A model generated the notes under the pieces. The model made no database searches and was not told the origin of the DNA. It was given only the letters and a program-made list of their open reading frames with translations. From Bemisia tabaci (taxonomy: Eukaryota; Arthropoda; Insecta; Hemiptera; Aleyrodidae), in the NCBI RefSeq assembly GCF_918797505.1, contig NC_092799.1, forward strand, positions 26,474,382 through 26,538,381: a DNA stretch of 64,000 nt, read 5' to 3'. A program made the position numbers and the translations under genes. Below, piece after piece: positions 32,526 through 44,924 of the stretch; within the stretch, counting starts at the first letter, position 1, and each line of letters opens with the position of its first letter.

Positions 32526-33576
32526 TCCCGTATTGCACTTTATTTGAGATTTTAATTCTGACATGTGATCGCAAAGGCGGCATACTACGTATACGCGCGA
32601 AAAATAAGCAGCCTTCGAATGATATGCGTTCTACCCTATAGCACGGTATATACGTGCTTGCCCAGAAGCTGAGAAGTTTGCACACACCGCAAACCGACGG
32701 ATCAGCCCTCTTCAATAATAATAAAAACTGAGATGGGAACATTTCCACATTTTGCCAGCCTCATCCCATCAGCCGTTACCCCACACACACACACACTTGT
32801 GTCACCTATATCCATAGCCGCCCTATCGAACAGAAAACCGCTCCCTTTTCCATCAAAGCTCGCTCAGATATCCCGAAAGTTGGCCCCAAGCTGGCCTCCC
32901 CATATCGACTGCAATGAGCTGTTGTCATTGCATCGGGGGAGGGGGAGGCTTTAGGGGGGCGCACACGGCACATGCGACAGCCAAAGCGTGCAGATGTCTC
33001 CGAGCCCAGACAGAAACTAATCGGTGCGGATGGTAATGTCAACAGAGTCCCCGTCAGACTTGAAGGCACTGTTGCCAATATTACACAAAAATCTCAATTT
33101 ATTATACTCATCTTTAACAGTTTTCTGCACGACGTGGCAACGGTGTCTTCAAGCTGCGCGCGAGTGTAATGTAAACATTTCCGCCCTCGAACTCATCGTG
33201 GTCAATCATTTCCCATCTTTCGCATTTTCCACGTCATTTTTAGCGGGATTTTAAAAAAATCCGTCCGCATTTTTTCATTTTAAAAAGGAGAGAAAATGAT
33301 TCTAATTAGCAGTCACGGAGTTGATGTTTGCTTTTGGCAGATACCACACCGTGGAGATATGAAGTTGCATCAAGACCGCAAGACGAACTTACTTCCATGC
33401 TTAATTAAATTGGACAAAATAAAATATTCCGCGACTGGATTGTAGATACAGTAAAATAAAATATTGCGGACTTGAAAGTGGAAGAGGATTCTTTTACGTA
33501 GAGTCCAACTGTATGAATAACGCGAGGCGGAGGAAAAAGTTTCAACTTCCCGTGATGTGCAGACTTTATAATTAGA
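32526..33576. other. Unique-looking, locally CpG-rich; no exon assigned
   Basis: 32560-33060 is richer in CpG than the surroundings and contains (CA)n near 32782 and a G-run near 32936. Overlapping opposite-strand ORFs are not called. It may hold regulatory sequence in intron 1, but no specific site is recognisable. Confidence 0.3.
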
Positions 33577-33646
33577 CGTATTTATGCTATAAGGAGCTGT
33601 GTTGCGCGCAAACCCTACGCACATAGTTCTTTTTAGCATAAATACG
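33577..33646. mobile_element. Short foldback MITE (CGTATTTATGC)
   Basis: CGTATTTATGCTATAAGGAG and the inverse AACTATGTGC-type sequence CACATAGTTCTTTTTAGCAT, then AAATACG, enclose about 20 bp. Related to 6982-7051 and 40114-40229. Confidence 0.65.
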
Positions 33647-34775
33647 TCAAATTTTGTCTGTAAGATTTTTGGATTTTTGCGAAACAAGCATTTAATAATT
33701 TCACGTTATTTTATAGAGCTCCATCTTCAAGGATGGACTGCGACTAAATTCTTAATATAGACAAATTAATCGCATGCTTGGCTAATATAATCTCGTGAAT
33801 GAAGTATTTCTTAGAAAATATTTAATTAATTTTCGAAAGAGAGAGGAGATAGAATTGGAGTTTATTTAGAGAGGGTGATGATACAGGACCGGCCAATAAT
33901 AAGGTGAATCTTGTGGGGAGGGGTGGGGGAGCAATGCGGAAGCTTTCGTGATGAGGGAAAAGCTTCAGGATAGTGCAAAATTTTTAAAAAAATCCCCGAT
34001 ATTTCGCCCTGCCGTCCCTAATTGGTATCTCTGTGGTGAAAAATCTACCTCTCCTTTTGGCTCCTAAAAAATCTGTGTTTTATAAAAATGTTTTTTTGTT
34101 CTTGAGAGATAGATTTTCGTGGAAAGGCCTCTTCCCTAAGTTATATGAGCCTCATCACGGCTCATAGACACAGCGGGTCCAGCACTAATTTACCCACCAT
34201 AGACAAATAAATCCCAATTGAGGCCTCCTGAAACATGTCAATGATCCTGAGATTTACTAGGACGCTACGTCACCAAGTTCAATTGCGTCCACTTGATATG
34301 CAATTTCAATCAGAAATCAATGGAGTATGAAAAGCAAGGAGGGCCGGAGTTCCCCGATCGTGTGAAGGTTAACTATTTCAATGACGTCAGCCAGTACTCA
34401 CCAGCCTCAGTCGAAAGTAAAGAGGCCGTATTGAGGTTTACACTCCACTTCCGCTCACCCACCCATGAGTTTATGAGTTTCGAGGAGGACATCGAAACTC
34501 ATTCGAGACAATCATCAGTATTCATCGATGTTCAGACAGCTTACCCACATGCGGCGCGTCCTGCTTAGCAAGCTCTGTCAAAGCTAGCATGTCAAAAAGA
34601 CGGTGCCGTATTCAGACTCAGAGAGAGGCCGCGGGGGCATTTGGTGAAATTGAATGGAGGGGCCCAAGGTCCTCATAGAATATGTTTGCAAAAAAAAATT
34701 ACCCCTTTATTTTGAAATTTTAAGCAGGGTTAGCTATCGTTTGGAACCAATGGGTCACTAAACTATGAACGAATT
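33647..34775. other. No gene seen
   Basis: A 91-codon + frame at 34293-34568 has somewhat protein-like composition but no recognisable domain, and I could not place splice sites. Left uncalled. Confidence 0.3.
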
Positions 34776-35034
34776 GGACCGCGTCTAACAGAAAAGAACC
34801 AAAGCCATATCAGCTATTGCCAAATTTAACTGGGAAATTTCATTTTTTACGAGTGAACGTTTGTGCGGATTCCTTTGAATATTTTAAGTAATTTGCTTCA
34901 TGCTATGGAGAAAATTCACTGAAATTTGCACAAAAATCCGCAAAACCGTTTTCATGTATAAAATTAAATTGCCCGATTATAATTTGACGATAAATTATGT
35001 AGCTTGGTTCCTTTCTGTTAAACGCGGTCCAATT
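34776..35034. mobile_element. TIR element, GGACCGCG family
   Basis: AATTGGACCGCGTCTAACAG at the left and its inverse CTGTTAAACGCGGTCCAATT at the right. The arms continue for about 60 bp (AGCCATATCAGCTATTGCC and the diverged inverse). Third near-complete copy in the window. Confidence 0.8.
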
Positions 35035-35330
35035 TTGACTTGCGAATAAATTTTTCCTAAGGTAAATGATGCGTGGAACACGATGCGCACATTGAACAAG
35101 CGAAAAAGTGGCTCAGAAACCGAGAAATACCAGGGTTGCCATGATTTCTTCATCCTCAGATTCCCTGAGTATTTTTGTATTCCCTGAATCAAACATTTTT
35201 TGATTCCCTAACTTTCCCTGACCTCCGAACAAAATTTCCACTTTTTTTAAAAGAAACGCTGGCTTTCACTAAACTGAGGACAAAATTTCCTTGTTCAGAG
35301 ATCAAATTATGGGATTTGCACAAAAATTAG

Positions 35331-35423
35331 CACAACCGTTTTCATGTAAAACATTGAATTGCTCAATTAAATCTGGCGATGGCTGAAGGACATTAATTCC
35401 TTTCTGCTTAACCCGGTCCAATT
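35331..35423. mobile_element. GGACCGCG family, right-arm fragment
   Basis: CATTGAATTGCTCAATTAAA, TCTGGCGATGGCTGA and TTCCTTTCTGCTTAACCCGG match the right arm only. It lies about 300 bp from a complete copy. Confidence 0.6.
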
Positions 35424-36404
35424 AGCACTGTCGCAATCGGAGATACATTATTTTTGGATTTAGGTGTCGATGTATAATTGCAGTGCACTTACACTACGGG
35501 GCTTTGACGCTTTCAATAATTCCAGCCCGATCCGCAAGTTCTGAGCCCATCGGGGCTTTGATCGTACGGCGAGTAAAAAATAGCAGGACCATGAACCTCG
35601 TCTAGCGGAGCTCGACGTGTTGTGACGTCAATGGAGGTAGGATCGAGGTGATTCACCGGCGCGCTTTCCAACTGCGGAGCGCGGCCTAACTGTGAGATAA
35701 CCTTCAATATCCGTCACAATTTCTTTCAGGACAACTTACGGAACTGAATGAACAAAACGGATGTAAGAGCGGCGGGCCGAGGTATTTGTTTTACACATCT
35801 CCAAGGCGCACAGTGGGACGGACAATCGGGGAAGTGAAATTCTCAACTAAAACTACGAAATAACGAGTATTTGTTTCTTTCGTAAAATTATGAATTTTAA
35901 GATTATGCTCCGTGAAGGAAATTTAACGAGAGAACTAATGGGACCACTTTGAAACTTCTGTATCCATGAGGGTAAGAGCTTCTAAAGGTTCCAAACCGTG
36001 TTCGACTGCTCTCATCGACTCCCTTCACTGTGCGACACTGTTCCATTAACGACCCCACTGTTACCAAATGGATGAAAACCCCACTTTTGAACTCCCGCAA
36101 AAGTTGAGGATTTTTGTATGAATTTATTTTCCTGGCGAATATTTAACGAGAAGCACTATTGATGGCGCTAGTTTCAAGTAAGATCAACTAGAAACTTGTA
36201 AATAGTTGCATTAAAATAAATAAATAAATAAAATACTAGCAGAGACTTGCCACGTCTCAATTGGAGATACAACAAACTATGTACGTTGGGCTTCTTTAAG
36301 AAAAGCTTATCTGTTCAGTGATGGTCAAATACGTTCATGTACATCGGTTTTTAGTCGAATGGAAGCTGTGTTTCACGTAGTTTCACCCAACACTCTCTGC
36401 AAAA
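35424..36404. other. No gene seen
   Basis: Small CpG-richer patch at 35520-35700. No exon supported. Confidence 0.3.
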
Positions 36405-36569
36405 CAGTGGCGAGGAGTGAATGATTGATTCATCGATATTCCCCCATTTGAAACTGCGGTAAAGAATCGATTATTAAGGTGTTCGCTGCGAGCACCCTGT
36501 TTATCGATCCTTTTCCGTAGGTTTAAATGGCAGAGCAATCGATATTTCGCAAAGCATGCCACGCCACTG
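36405..36569. mobile_element. hAT-type hairpin MITE
   Basis: CAGTGGCGAGGAGTGAATGA at the left, GCATGCCACGCCACTG at the right. The centre, GGTGTTCGCTGCGAGCACC, is shared with 32361-32525. Flanks CTGCAAAA (36397-36404) and CTGCCAAA (36570-36577) match at 7 of 8 positions. Confidence 0.85.
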
Positions 36570-36987
36570 CTGCCAAATATTTTGAAATCGACAATACTTT
36601 TCTGCTTTCCGCAATTCTTTCCTCTAATTTTTCATTCTACTGCATAGATTCTGATTCCGCGGCATGAAATATTAATTTATGAGGCTTATCCGTTTTCGCG
36701 GGCCCTCCAGGTGTGTAAAGCAAAGCGCCGCGCCCCACATGGTGCGAGGGTGGAGGGGTTGCCAGATTTTACGTGAATGACATATTCCACTGCTATTGTT
36801 TCGTTGGATACTGTATTTTCATCAAGCAGAATAGCAACAATGGCACAATATGATTTAAAATTCTTCACACCGGGGTAACCTTCACTACGCGCCTCTGGAC
36901 ACCGGACATTCTCGTGACATTGTTGTCGAGTGATCTGGGTTACAACTGCAATAAGGAACTACTATTGTTGACCCATTTTAACAACAT

Positions 36988-37248
36988 ATGGATTGCATTT
37001 TGCAAAAAGGAACCGCTAGCATTGCAATGATGCTAAGATTGTGCAACTTCATCCTTTGCAATAAAATTGCGGAAATCGTGAAAAACTATAAAATTTAGAT
37101 GGTAATTTTTGTCTTAAATTCACAGTTTTTAGCGAGTAAAATAGAAACTATTAATGGATAATCGGGTTTTTCCTCCAAGACAAAAGAAGTTGCAAAATCT
37201 TAACGACATTGCAATGCTAGTGGTTCCTTTTTGCAAAATGCAATCCAT
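36988..37248. mobile_element. TIR element, ATGGATTGCATTTTGCAAAA
   Basis: The left arm, GGATTGCATTTTGCAAAAAG, then GAACCGCTAGCATTGCAATG, is mirrored exactly or nearly so by CATTGCAATGCTAGTGGTTC, then CTTTTTGCAAAATGCAATCC, at 37208-37246. A more diverged outer pair (36943 onwards, and about 37310-37335) suggests nesting in an older copy of the same family. The minus-strand 91-codon ORF across it is a repeat shadow. Confidence 0.75.
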
Positions 37249-38486
37249 ATATGCTATTGGTTTCCCTATGCAGATATGTGCTTTTATGGAAAAACCAGAG
37301 ATATTGGTTCTATATTGCGAAATGTAATCCAAGTACGGAGGAATTTTTTTACTGACGGACAATCGAATGTACGTACCAAGACGTGAAGAGTGGGAAATCG
37401 TCATCCTAAAGTGTCGGTTTATCGAAATAATAGCATAAATAACAGAACAGAGGGTTCAAAGTTTTGCAAATCGGTCTGTGGTAAACTTCTGCCACGCAGA
37501 TGCTAAGTTGAATCGCCTGTTCAAAAACACCCATGCATGCAAAATCCCGCCGTGATGTCTGCCGGAGCTGCCCTTATTGCATATGCGATTGGATGAAGGC
37601 GCGTTAACTAGCCCCGTGTGTCATTACAATGAGCGGTATTAACCCGTCGTTTCCCTAACGAAAGAACGTAACAAGTTCCCCCTCGCAAATTGCATTTTTA
37701 CAAGGAGAATCTTGATCCTCTCCAACTGAAAATTGACTGATTTTTCTTTTGATCTTATACGACAATCAAAAATGTTTACGACAAAAAGTCAAGTAGTACA
37801 TTCTTGTAAAGGTTTAAAATGTCTGAATCAACTTTGCAACCTTGGAATAGACATACGTTCCTACGGGGAACGACGAATCTATAATAGAAAGGAGAGTGAT
37901 ACTCTGATGGAAAAAGTTACGGAATTTAGTCATCTCCTATGCCACGTCCAATGTTGAAATACTCAGTATGATCGCATAATTTGCATCCCTGTTAACCTGT
38001 TGCTGTCTACAGAAAAAGAAAAGTTCTATAAATCCATCGTTTCGAATTGACTTGGCAAAGTCTATCCACTCTGGGCCATATCGTATGTAGTACTGCGATT
38101 CATCTTCATCATACAACAAAAGGTCGAACTGGAAATCGAGTGACTAGTTTACGAGCACGTGAAATCTTTCAAGCACACGATTGGAGTCATGCAATACTTG
38201 ATTCATCTTCACTCGCCAACTCGTCGGGGGAACTCCATTAATGCCTGCGGCTCACTGCCGAGAAAAAACTGCTGAGTCTCGGATATGGTTGTGTGAAAGA
38301 TTTCCGAAAGTTGCAGGTCAAATTGGGGTTTTTAAGTGTTAAAAATTTAAAACCACACCGCCATAGACAAGGCTCAATGAGGGAGCTAGATTGATGACAT
38401 AGACTCAAGCTGCGTCCAACGAACAGAATACTACTTTAATTAATTTTAATTTTCTCTTTGCTTGCTCGAGTTAAGTTGCGTATCAA
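37249..38486. other. No gene seen
   Basis: Unassigned sequence between a TIR element and a tandem duplication. Confidence 0.3.
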
Positions 38487-39002
38487 AATTGGGCGAAGTT
38501 TAACAGAAACAAAACAAATCGCTTTATAAAAGAAAATGAGTTGGGAGCAGTTTTGAATTCCCTAGTAGTCAATTTTCTCCTGTCGAAAGTAACATTACTG
38601 ATACAGGACTCATCTCTCACACAAAATGAGCCATTTTTGCTGCAGTTTGCATGTGCTAAGTCAAAACGCCTTCAGTTTTTTGTATATGCAATACGGACAT
38701 CCATCGAGCACGAATAGTTGCATCAAGGCGTTGGCATCGACGCGTATCCATTGTCCGTAGGCAAAGACTTCTGCTGTTTGTGTGCAGCATGTCAAAACGC
38801 CTTCAGCTTTTTGTGTATGCAATACGGACATCCATCGAGCACTAATAGTTGCATCAAGGCGCTGACATTGACAAGTCCTCGCGTCCATAGCAGATCGAAT
38901 TGGGCTAAGTTTGACAGAACCGCGCCGAGTTGCATTTGAGAGAAAATAAATTGGGAATCGCTTTGAATTTAACTATTTATCAACTCCTGTCAAAAATTCA
39001 TG
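38487..39002. repeat. Nested tandem duplications
   Basis: The outer pair, 38487-38595 and 38896-39002, shares TTGGGC(G/T)AAGTTT, ACAGAA, AAATGAGTTGGGA/AAATAAATTGGGA and CTCCTGTC. The inner pair (38660-38790 and 38791-38885) shares GTCAAAACGCCTTCAG, TGCAATACGGACATCCATCG and AGTTGCATCAAGGCG with a period of 131 bp and high identity. The inner duplication looks more recent than the outer one. ORFs on both strands follow the repeat and are not called. Confidence 0.8.
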
Positions 39003-40113
39003 GTCGAGAGAAAGTATTCTGAACGTGAGAGCACTAACACGTAAGTCCTTTATCTTCAATTGTGAAGAGATTGAAAGCAACGGTATTTTGATATTGACTT
39101 TTCTCTTCGAAATGAGTAACCTTGAGGTTTAGGTGTACCATTAAAATGATATATTTCAATGATTGAGCCATCGATATTTGGGCTCAACATCATAAATTCC
39201 AAAACTCAGCATGTAATACTTGCTAATATGGGTGTAATCACACAACCACCTCCTCAGGCATTTTGAACTCATTTAAATGAAAAAAGGAATGAAAAAATAG
39301 AATTTTACCAGATTAAAAAAATGTAAAACAGTTTTTGTGTGTACGTCTGTGTCAATTTGCTTCCTCATTGGTCATTTGATGAGCGAATCAAAAAACCTCA
39401 TTAGAAAATCCCGGGAAATATAAATTCCAAGAAATCGGGATGAAACGACGAAAATCAGCATAAATATTGATATATCGGGATGCATTGTAATAGGAAATAG
39501 AATAATATTAAAAAAATGATGGGGAAAAAATCGTAAAACAATGATCGCGGAACGCGGCAACTAGCGTGTAGCAGCTTCAGATTCGGTCGGCATCTCAAGA
39601 GCCGCAATTTTGTTAGCGTTTGACCTGCTGCCCACCTCGACCACTTATCACCTTGACAGAACCCGGGGCAGCGTAGCGCGCCCCTTCAGCCCCGCGTCTC
39701 GCGCGTAACAGCCGTCATAAAATTAGGTATCCGTCTAAATTGAAAGTTTAAGCCGGCAATTATTGTCATCTCCACGCCGACGCACCCGTAACTCCTTCCT
39801 CGCAGCTGAAATGCACTCGACTCCCATGATTTGCCCGAAGGTGACTCCGTCTGGTTGCGCCTTTCGACCGTTCCAGCTTCTGATTTCGACCCACAATAAC
39901 ACTACACCGTCGTGTTGACCTTACAACTGAGAATATTTCATTATAATTAGAAACTAGTCCGACAATCAGTGGCCGATCGGCCTCAAGGAAACGTCTGAAT
40001 ATATGCTACGGCCTTAGTCGGTGGGATCCTGGCTCTGTACCTAGGACCCACGATATGCAGCCATCAATAATAATATAAGGAGCCACCAACAAGGACGTCA
40101 AACTTTATTCGGA
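39003..40113. other. No gene seen; CpG-rich patch
   Basis: About 39545-39720 is CpG-rich (GCGTAGCGCGCCCC region) within AT-rich surroundings. No exon or RNA gene recognised. Confidence 0.3.
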
Positions 40114-40229
40114 CGTATTTCTGCTAAACGGAACTATTTGCATTTAGACATGATCCTTGAGACCCATAATAATTTATGCATAACAGGGCTCACGTCATAT
40201 TGCACATAGTTCCGTTTGGCAGAAATACG
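40114..40229. mobile_element. Foldback MITE (CGTATTTCTGCTAAACGGAA)
   Basis: The left arm CGTATTTCTGCTAAACGGAA, then CTAT, is mirrored by ATAGTTCCGTTTGGCAGAAA plus TACG. The intervening 70 bp is unique. Same family as 6982-7051 and 33577-33646. Confidence 0.7.
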
Positions 40230-40729
40230 ACAATTTTAGATACTTTGACTGCCTCCCCTCCCTCATGAAAATCCCGTGTTGGTCAATTTTGAGCCCCTTA
40301 GCCGTTTTTTTTGGTCTCATCAGACCACGCAGCAGAATATCCACGTTTCCATATAATTTCTATTTATGCTCTTCAATACATTCTATACTAATATTTACCC
40401 TTTAATTATCTCTCCTCTCCTTTTTTCCTTCGGACACCATTGAAAAGATGACACCGAGTATAGCCGCTCCTTGAGCGCCACACTTAATCCGGCCGGGGTT
40501 GTATGCAAATCTCTAGATTGCCGCAAAAACTCATCTTAAAGAAAATTCTTCTGTATACATTTATGAGAAAGTCTACGTGTAAAATAAAGAACTACGCTAA
40601 GAGACCCAATTTGAGTGTGAGTAAAGACCCAGACATCCATTCCATAAAATGAAAAGTTCACCCGCGCGAATGGAAAAATTCGCTCTCTCGGGAAAGGAAG
40701 GGCGTGACACTGTGTGCATACTTTTCCGA
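40230..40729. other. No gene seen
   Basis: T-rich tract near 40420. No exon supported. Confidence 0.3.
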
Positions 40730-41190
40730 GCTAAGGAAAAACGCCATAAAAGCCCTCATACGTTGCCAAATTTTGTGCGATGAAAGGTGAATTTGTTTAG
40801 AAACTCGTAAATATGTTAGATTTTTTTGCCAACGTGCGTTAAAAAATTCAGCATAAAGCTGAAAATCTGAATACAGAGGGAAAAGCTCATTCGAGCACTT
40901 TCCCTCTAAGAGATATGCTGTTTGGAGCAACACTAGTTACGTCCATTCAGGAAGGCAAAATCTAACATACTGTCGTATGAGTGCGTCTACCGCAATCAGT
41001 TTGTAAAAACTCGTAAATATTTTTCTTCCAATTTTTCAGCGAATTTCATTCGCAGTGCATGCGATCTGAGGTGAAGGTGTCTGGAAACTTCAAGGAGGAG
41101 TATTTAAAACTTTAAAACATAAAATTATTTGATGACATGTGGAAATGTACGAGTATGAATTCTCATACGGCGTTTTTTCCTAGCGTGTCA
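40730..41190. mobile_element. CTGCCGTG-family MITE, enlarged and diverged
   Basis: CCGAGCTAAGGAAAAACGCC at the left and CTCATACGGCGTTTTTTCCT, then AGCG, at the right are the family arms. They are about 460 bp apart instead of 250. Family core motifs occur twice (GTAAATATTTTTCTTCCAAT near 41015 and CGTTGCCAAATTTTG near 40762), so extra sequence was inserted or two copies recombined. Confidence 0.6.
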
Positions 41191-42167
41191 CTTCTCGTGG
41201 GTGGTCAGTCATTCCTTGACTCGCACGAGAGATCGCGACTACTGAATGGGCCCTTGATTGCAGCCAAAATTAAAAACCGATGTGAATAGGCGGGCTTTAA
41301 TTATCAACTCACCAAAGGCGATGTCTGCCCCAGTCTGTCATTATTCAATGCTTTCACCCACTCGTCTGTCTCTTTCATGCAATAATTATGTCGCGAAGAA
41401 TTTCATTGAATTTCCGCTCGATACTCTGAAGCGAAGATTTTACAGCTTTTGTGCATAGCAAAGATTTGAGCGCTAACTTCCGGAAATATCTTTCACATTA
41501 AAGGAAGATGGCAGTGCGAATTCTTAGGGCTATTCGATGGCCAAAGTACGAGACCATAAACCTCCATTTGTGACGTTTCAGACTTTCTGCTATACTTAAT
41601 TTTTTCTTCGAAAAACTAATCTACATAATTTCATGAAAATCCCTTGATTTTGTTCATTTTATGAGCAGAATATTCTAAAAATATTATTATTATTCTTTTC
41701 TAAAAAAATGAAAAATGAGGTAGAAATTTTAAAACACCGCAACGGAAATACGTGGATTCGCTCAGAGTATCTACATAGAGAGACTGCAGATATGTCAGTA
41801 ATTTTGAGGTAGGTCATGGAGCTTTAAACGCCCAAAAGGGTTGCCAACTTTAGAATTCCAATTATCCAGTATGATTTAATACTACAATCGTTACGATCCC
41901 TCTTACTCATTTTTGCGAAAAAAAAGCTTATTAATTAAATTCTTGGCCATCTTGGTTTGATATTGGAAACTAGAGATTGGCGTTGACTTTTTTTTTGTTA
42001 TAAGGTTGGCAACTTTATTGGGTCCAAAGAGCTCTATATTTCGACATGTCCGTATAATCTCCCTGAGGAGTAGGTACTCTAGTTTCGCTCTTTGGCGATC
42101 GATATTGTCTCTGGTTATAAACGGAGTATCTCTACGGTGGTGTAACGACCAATAGCGTGTATTGCTG
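41191..42167. repeat. Diverged interspersed repeat copy 3 (about 41530-41780) in unassigned sequence
   Basis: GACGTTTCAGACTTTCTGCT and the AT-rich sequence after it align with 8005-8260 and 25195-25455. The rest, to 42167, has no recognised feature. Confidence 0.4.
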
Positions 42168-42419
42168 CTGCCGATCTAAGGAAGAACGCCGTATGAACAT
42201 TCGAGAGTTACCAAATTTCCTTCGATAAAATATTTATTTTTGAAGAAAGTTATGGATATTTTCCTTGAAATTTTCGGGAAATTTAGGTGAAATTGCGAAC
42301 AAAATTATCTGAAAAATTGGAGGAAAATCGTTTACAAGTTTTCCCGAAAATTCGTGATTTATGAAAGGAGATATGGCAACTCCTGAAGGCTCATACGGCG
42401 TTTTTCCCTAGCACGGCAA
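42168..42419. mobile_element. CTGCCGTG-family MITE
   Basis: CTGCCGATCTAAGGAAGAAC at the left, GGCGTTTTTCCCTAGCACGGCA at the right, with core GAGAGTTACCAAATTTCCTT. 252 bp. No matching flank duplication, consistent with age. Confidence 0.8.
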
Positions 42420-42896
42420 TACGGGCCACGTCCATGAACTCAGATTAGAGGGTTACGACGACGCGACGCATACACGGAGGATCCAACTTTCCGCAGTTTG
42501 ATAAAGTCGTTTGAGGTAACGTCTCGCCGAAGGTGGCGCAGGGACGCAGTCACGATTCGCACACTACATCATAACGCTCCTCCTCGCTCAAGGTAATGGG
42601 ATTTCCGCGAGCATACGCGCGTAAACGTAAAGAAAACAAAGATGGTGGCCAAAGTTGCACTAACAGCGTTATCGCTCAAACCGTGAAGAGTAAAGCACGT
42701 TACAGGGCGAAAGCTGATTAAGGCGAAGACAAGGAGGATAATGCGACTTTCCTACTCCGAGGTAAATTATATTACCCTCGAGGTTGCCTTCGGTCCTGTT
42801 CGGCTCATTTCCAACAATTCGTTCCAAGTTCGCCACTTCCCATTTAGACGCTGTTGTCAGATGTGACAGTTCACGGGGAAGGAATCTATATCTATA
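42420..42896. other. No gene seen; CpG-richer
   Basis: 42470-42660 is relatively CpG-rich. Frames at 42669-42984 overlap on opposite strands and are not called. Confidence 0.3.
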
Positions 42897-43476
42897 CTGC
42901 CGTGATAGCGAAGAAAGCAGTAAGTGCAAAAATGAAGTTTTGAGAAAACGAGCTCAGAAGCTTCTAATCGGGAAATTTTATTGAAAGAAGCCTCCGTTCT
43001 TTGTCAAATTGCCACCAATCGTCCAGAAAACTCCTAGAAATCGTTTGGATCATAAAAAATCTACTTATATTATTTCAATTACATAAAAAGGGTATTTTTC
43101 ATTTTCATGCTAGGTTATTGTTTGGCAAGATAGCCGTAAGGGCTATCTTCTGCATGCTTCCGTGGTTGCGTTTTGGACATACAACAAACACACTTTCAAG
43201 TTGGAAATTCGCAGAAGAGGGCGGCATTTTACTTGAGAGCACTGTTTACAGTGGCTCTCTGGAGGAATAATTTCACTTACTGCTGTTTTGCCTAAAACTA
43301 CGTCATTTTTTGCGCACTTACGGCTTTCTCATATGTTTCGTTTTGATACTATTTGGATGAATTTCGCTGTTTTAGCAATTTCAGTGATTTCATCTAAAAG
43401 AGTTTAACGAATTTTTATGGAAACTCGAATTCGAAAATTTGACACTTAGGTACTGTTCTCTTCGCTATCACGGCAG
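42897..43476. mobile_element. Larger TIR element, CTGCCGTGATAGCGAAGAA
   Basis: The left terminus CTGCCGTGATAGCGAAGAA and right terminus TTCTCTTCGCTATCACGGCAG are inverted. The first eight bases equal those of the CTGCCGTG MITEs but the rest differs. 580 bp with a unique core; the open frames inside have no transposase features. Flanks TATA and TTTA agree at 3 of 4. Possibly a second subfamily moved by the same transposase (inference from shared termini). Confidence 0.75.
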
Positions 43477-44924
43477 TTTAGTGGGACGGATATTTTCGGT
43501 TGCCATCTTGACTAGTTGACTTTGGCGATGTTTGTTTGAATAGAAGCTTAAAATACGATTTGAACCTGTTTTTCGAAGGTAAAAATTATTAAAAAAATCG
43601 GGAGAGACCCTTGCGAACCATGCTTACTCTCTTCTTTTTTGGCGAAACACTTTAATTAACAAATGTTATTTATTCTCACATTACGTATTCTGTAACAGTC
43701 TGGAAACATTGGCTAGGAACCGTGAAGTTCATTTTTGAAATCATATTTAAATTGATTGAAAAGTTATGTCCCTTACTTCTAAGAACTTTAGTTCAATATG
43801 TTTGCCAAAAACAGCAATCCCCTTGTCTTTCAGTGAAATGTGCTGTTCTCGATGAGTTTTGATTGCTTTAATTGGCTTTTAAGACAATTAATGTAAACTA
43901 AACTCAATCTCCGGAATAACGTCGCCTTAGCAGCATCAGGCGTTTCTCATTTTCTCGAAATCAAAGAATAATAAAACGAATGCCCGAATGAACTTGTTTA
44001 TAGGACTTAAAATCGACAAAAATTTTAATTTGTTCAAAAAATGGCACCAAAATCTACGTGACAAATATTTATCATTCTTCCTCTTCTAAAACTCTTGCTT
44101 GGGTCTGAAATTGTATTATACATGTTCACCTTATAGCTTTATCGGAAATGAAATTTCTTGACCCGCAATTTAATTGCTGTTTTCGAGGAAGAAAGTCCTC
44201 ATCACAACTGGACCTTTTTTTTGACGAAGCATACATGTATCAAAAATCCCTGAATATAACGATCTGTGGCAAGTAGGTGACCTCTATTTCCGCCCTAGTC
44301 CGCGGATTAACTACATCTGATGAGCGAGACAAAACAAGCTAAGAGAAGAGGAATATGGACAAAAATAAATAAATAAATTTGAGGGGGCGAGTGGCTGCAC
44401 TTATATAGAGCGCATTAGCGTAAAACCTTGGTTAGGGATCCTCGATTAGGAGATGTACACTATAAAAAAAGAAGGGAAAAATCCACCACGCATAATGGAT
44501 GATTCTCTGAGATAAAATGTTATTTTCAGAAAGATAACAGGCTTAATCCTAAGTCACAACTATTTTACACTTCTTTCAGCGGCGAAGGTAATAAAAAACT
44601 GTCGGTGAGGCAGGCAGGTGGTGAGTGGGTGTAATGTATTTAACCTCAGTTACCGTGAGTGCCCTGTGCTTTTTACATTGTTATCTTGACTTTTTATCAG
44701 GCGCATTTTCTTGCAACGCGAGTTCCTTTGTCTATTATGCCCTGAATATGTATATACTAAGTATCCGAAATGAAAGAAATAGATCAATCAATGCTAATTT
44801 ATCCTTTCTGGACGACTTAATTTTCCTCCAAGCACAGTGTAAATATTTCGGGTTGTGCTTGCCTACAAATAAGAAACGCGAGAAATGAGTAACAGAGGCA
44901 TCATGCAAAAACTTTCAAATCCCT
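43477..44924. other. No gene seen
   Basis: AT-rich. An 87-codon frame at 44625-44888 has no recognisable domain. Confidence 0.3.

Noticed and set aside
37129..37404. 91-codon minus-strand ORF
   Set aside because: Overlaps the right arm of the GGATTGCATTTTGCAA element.
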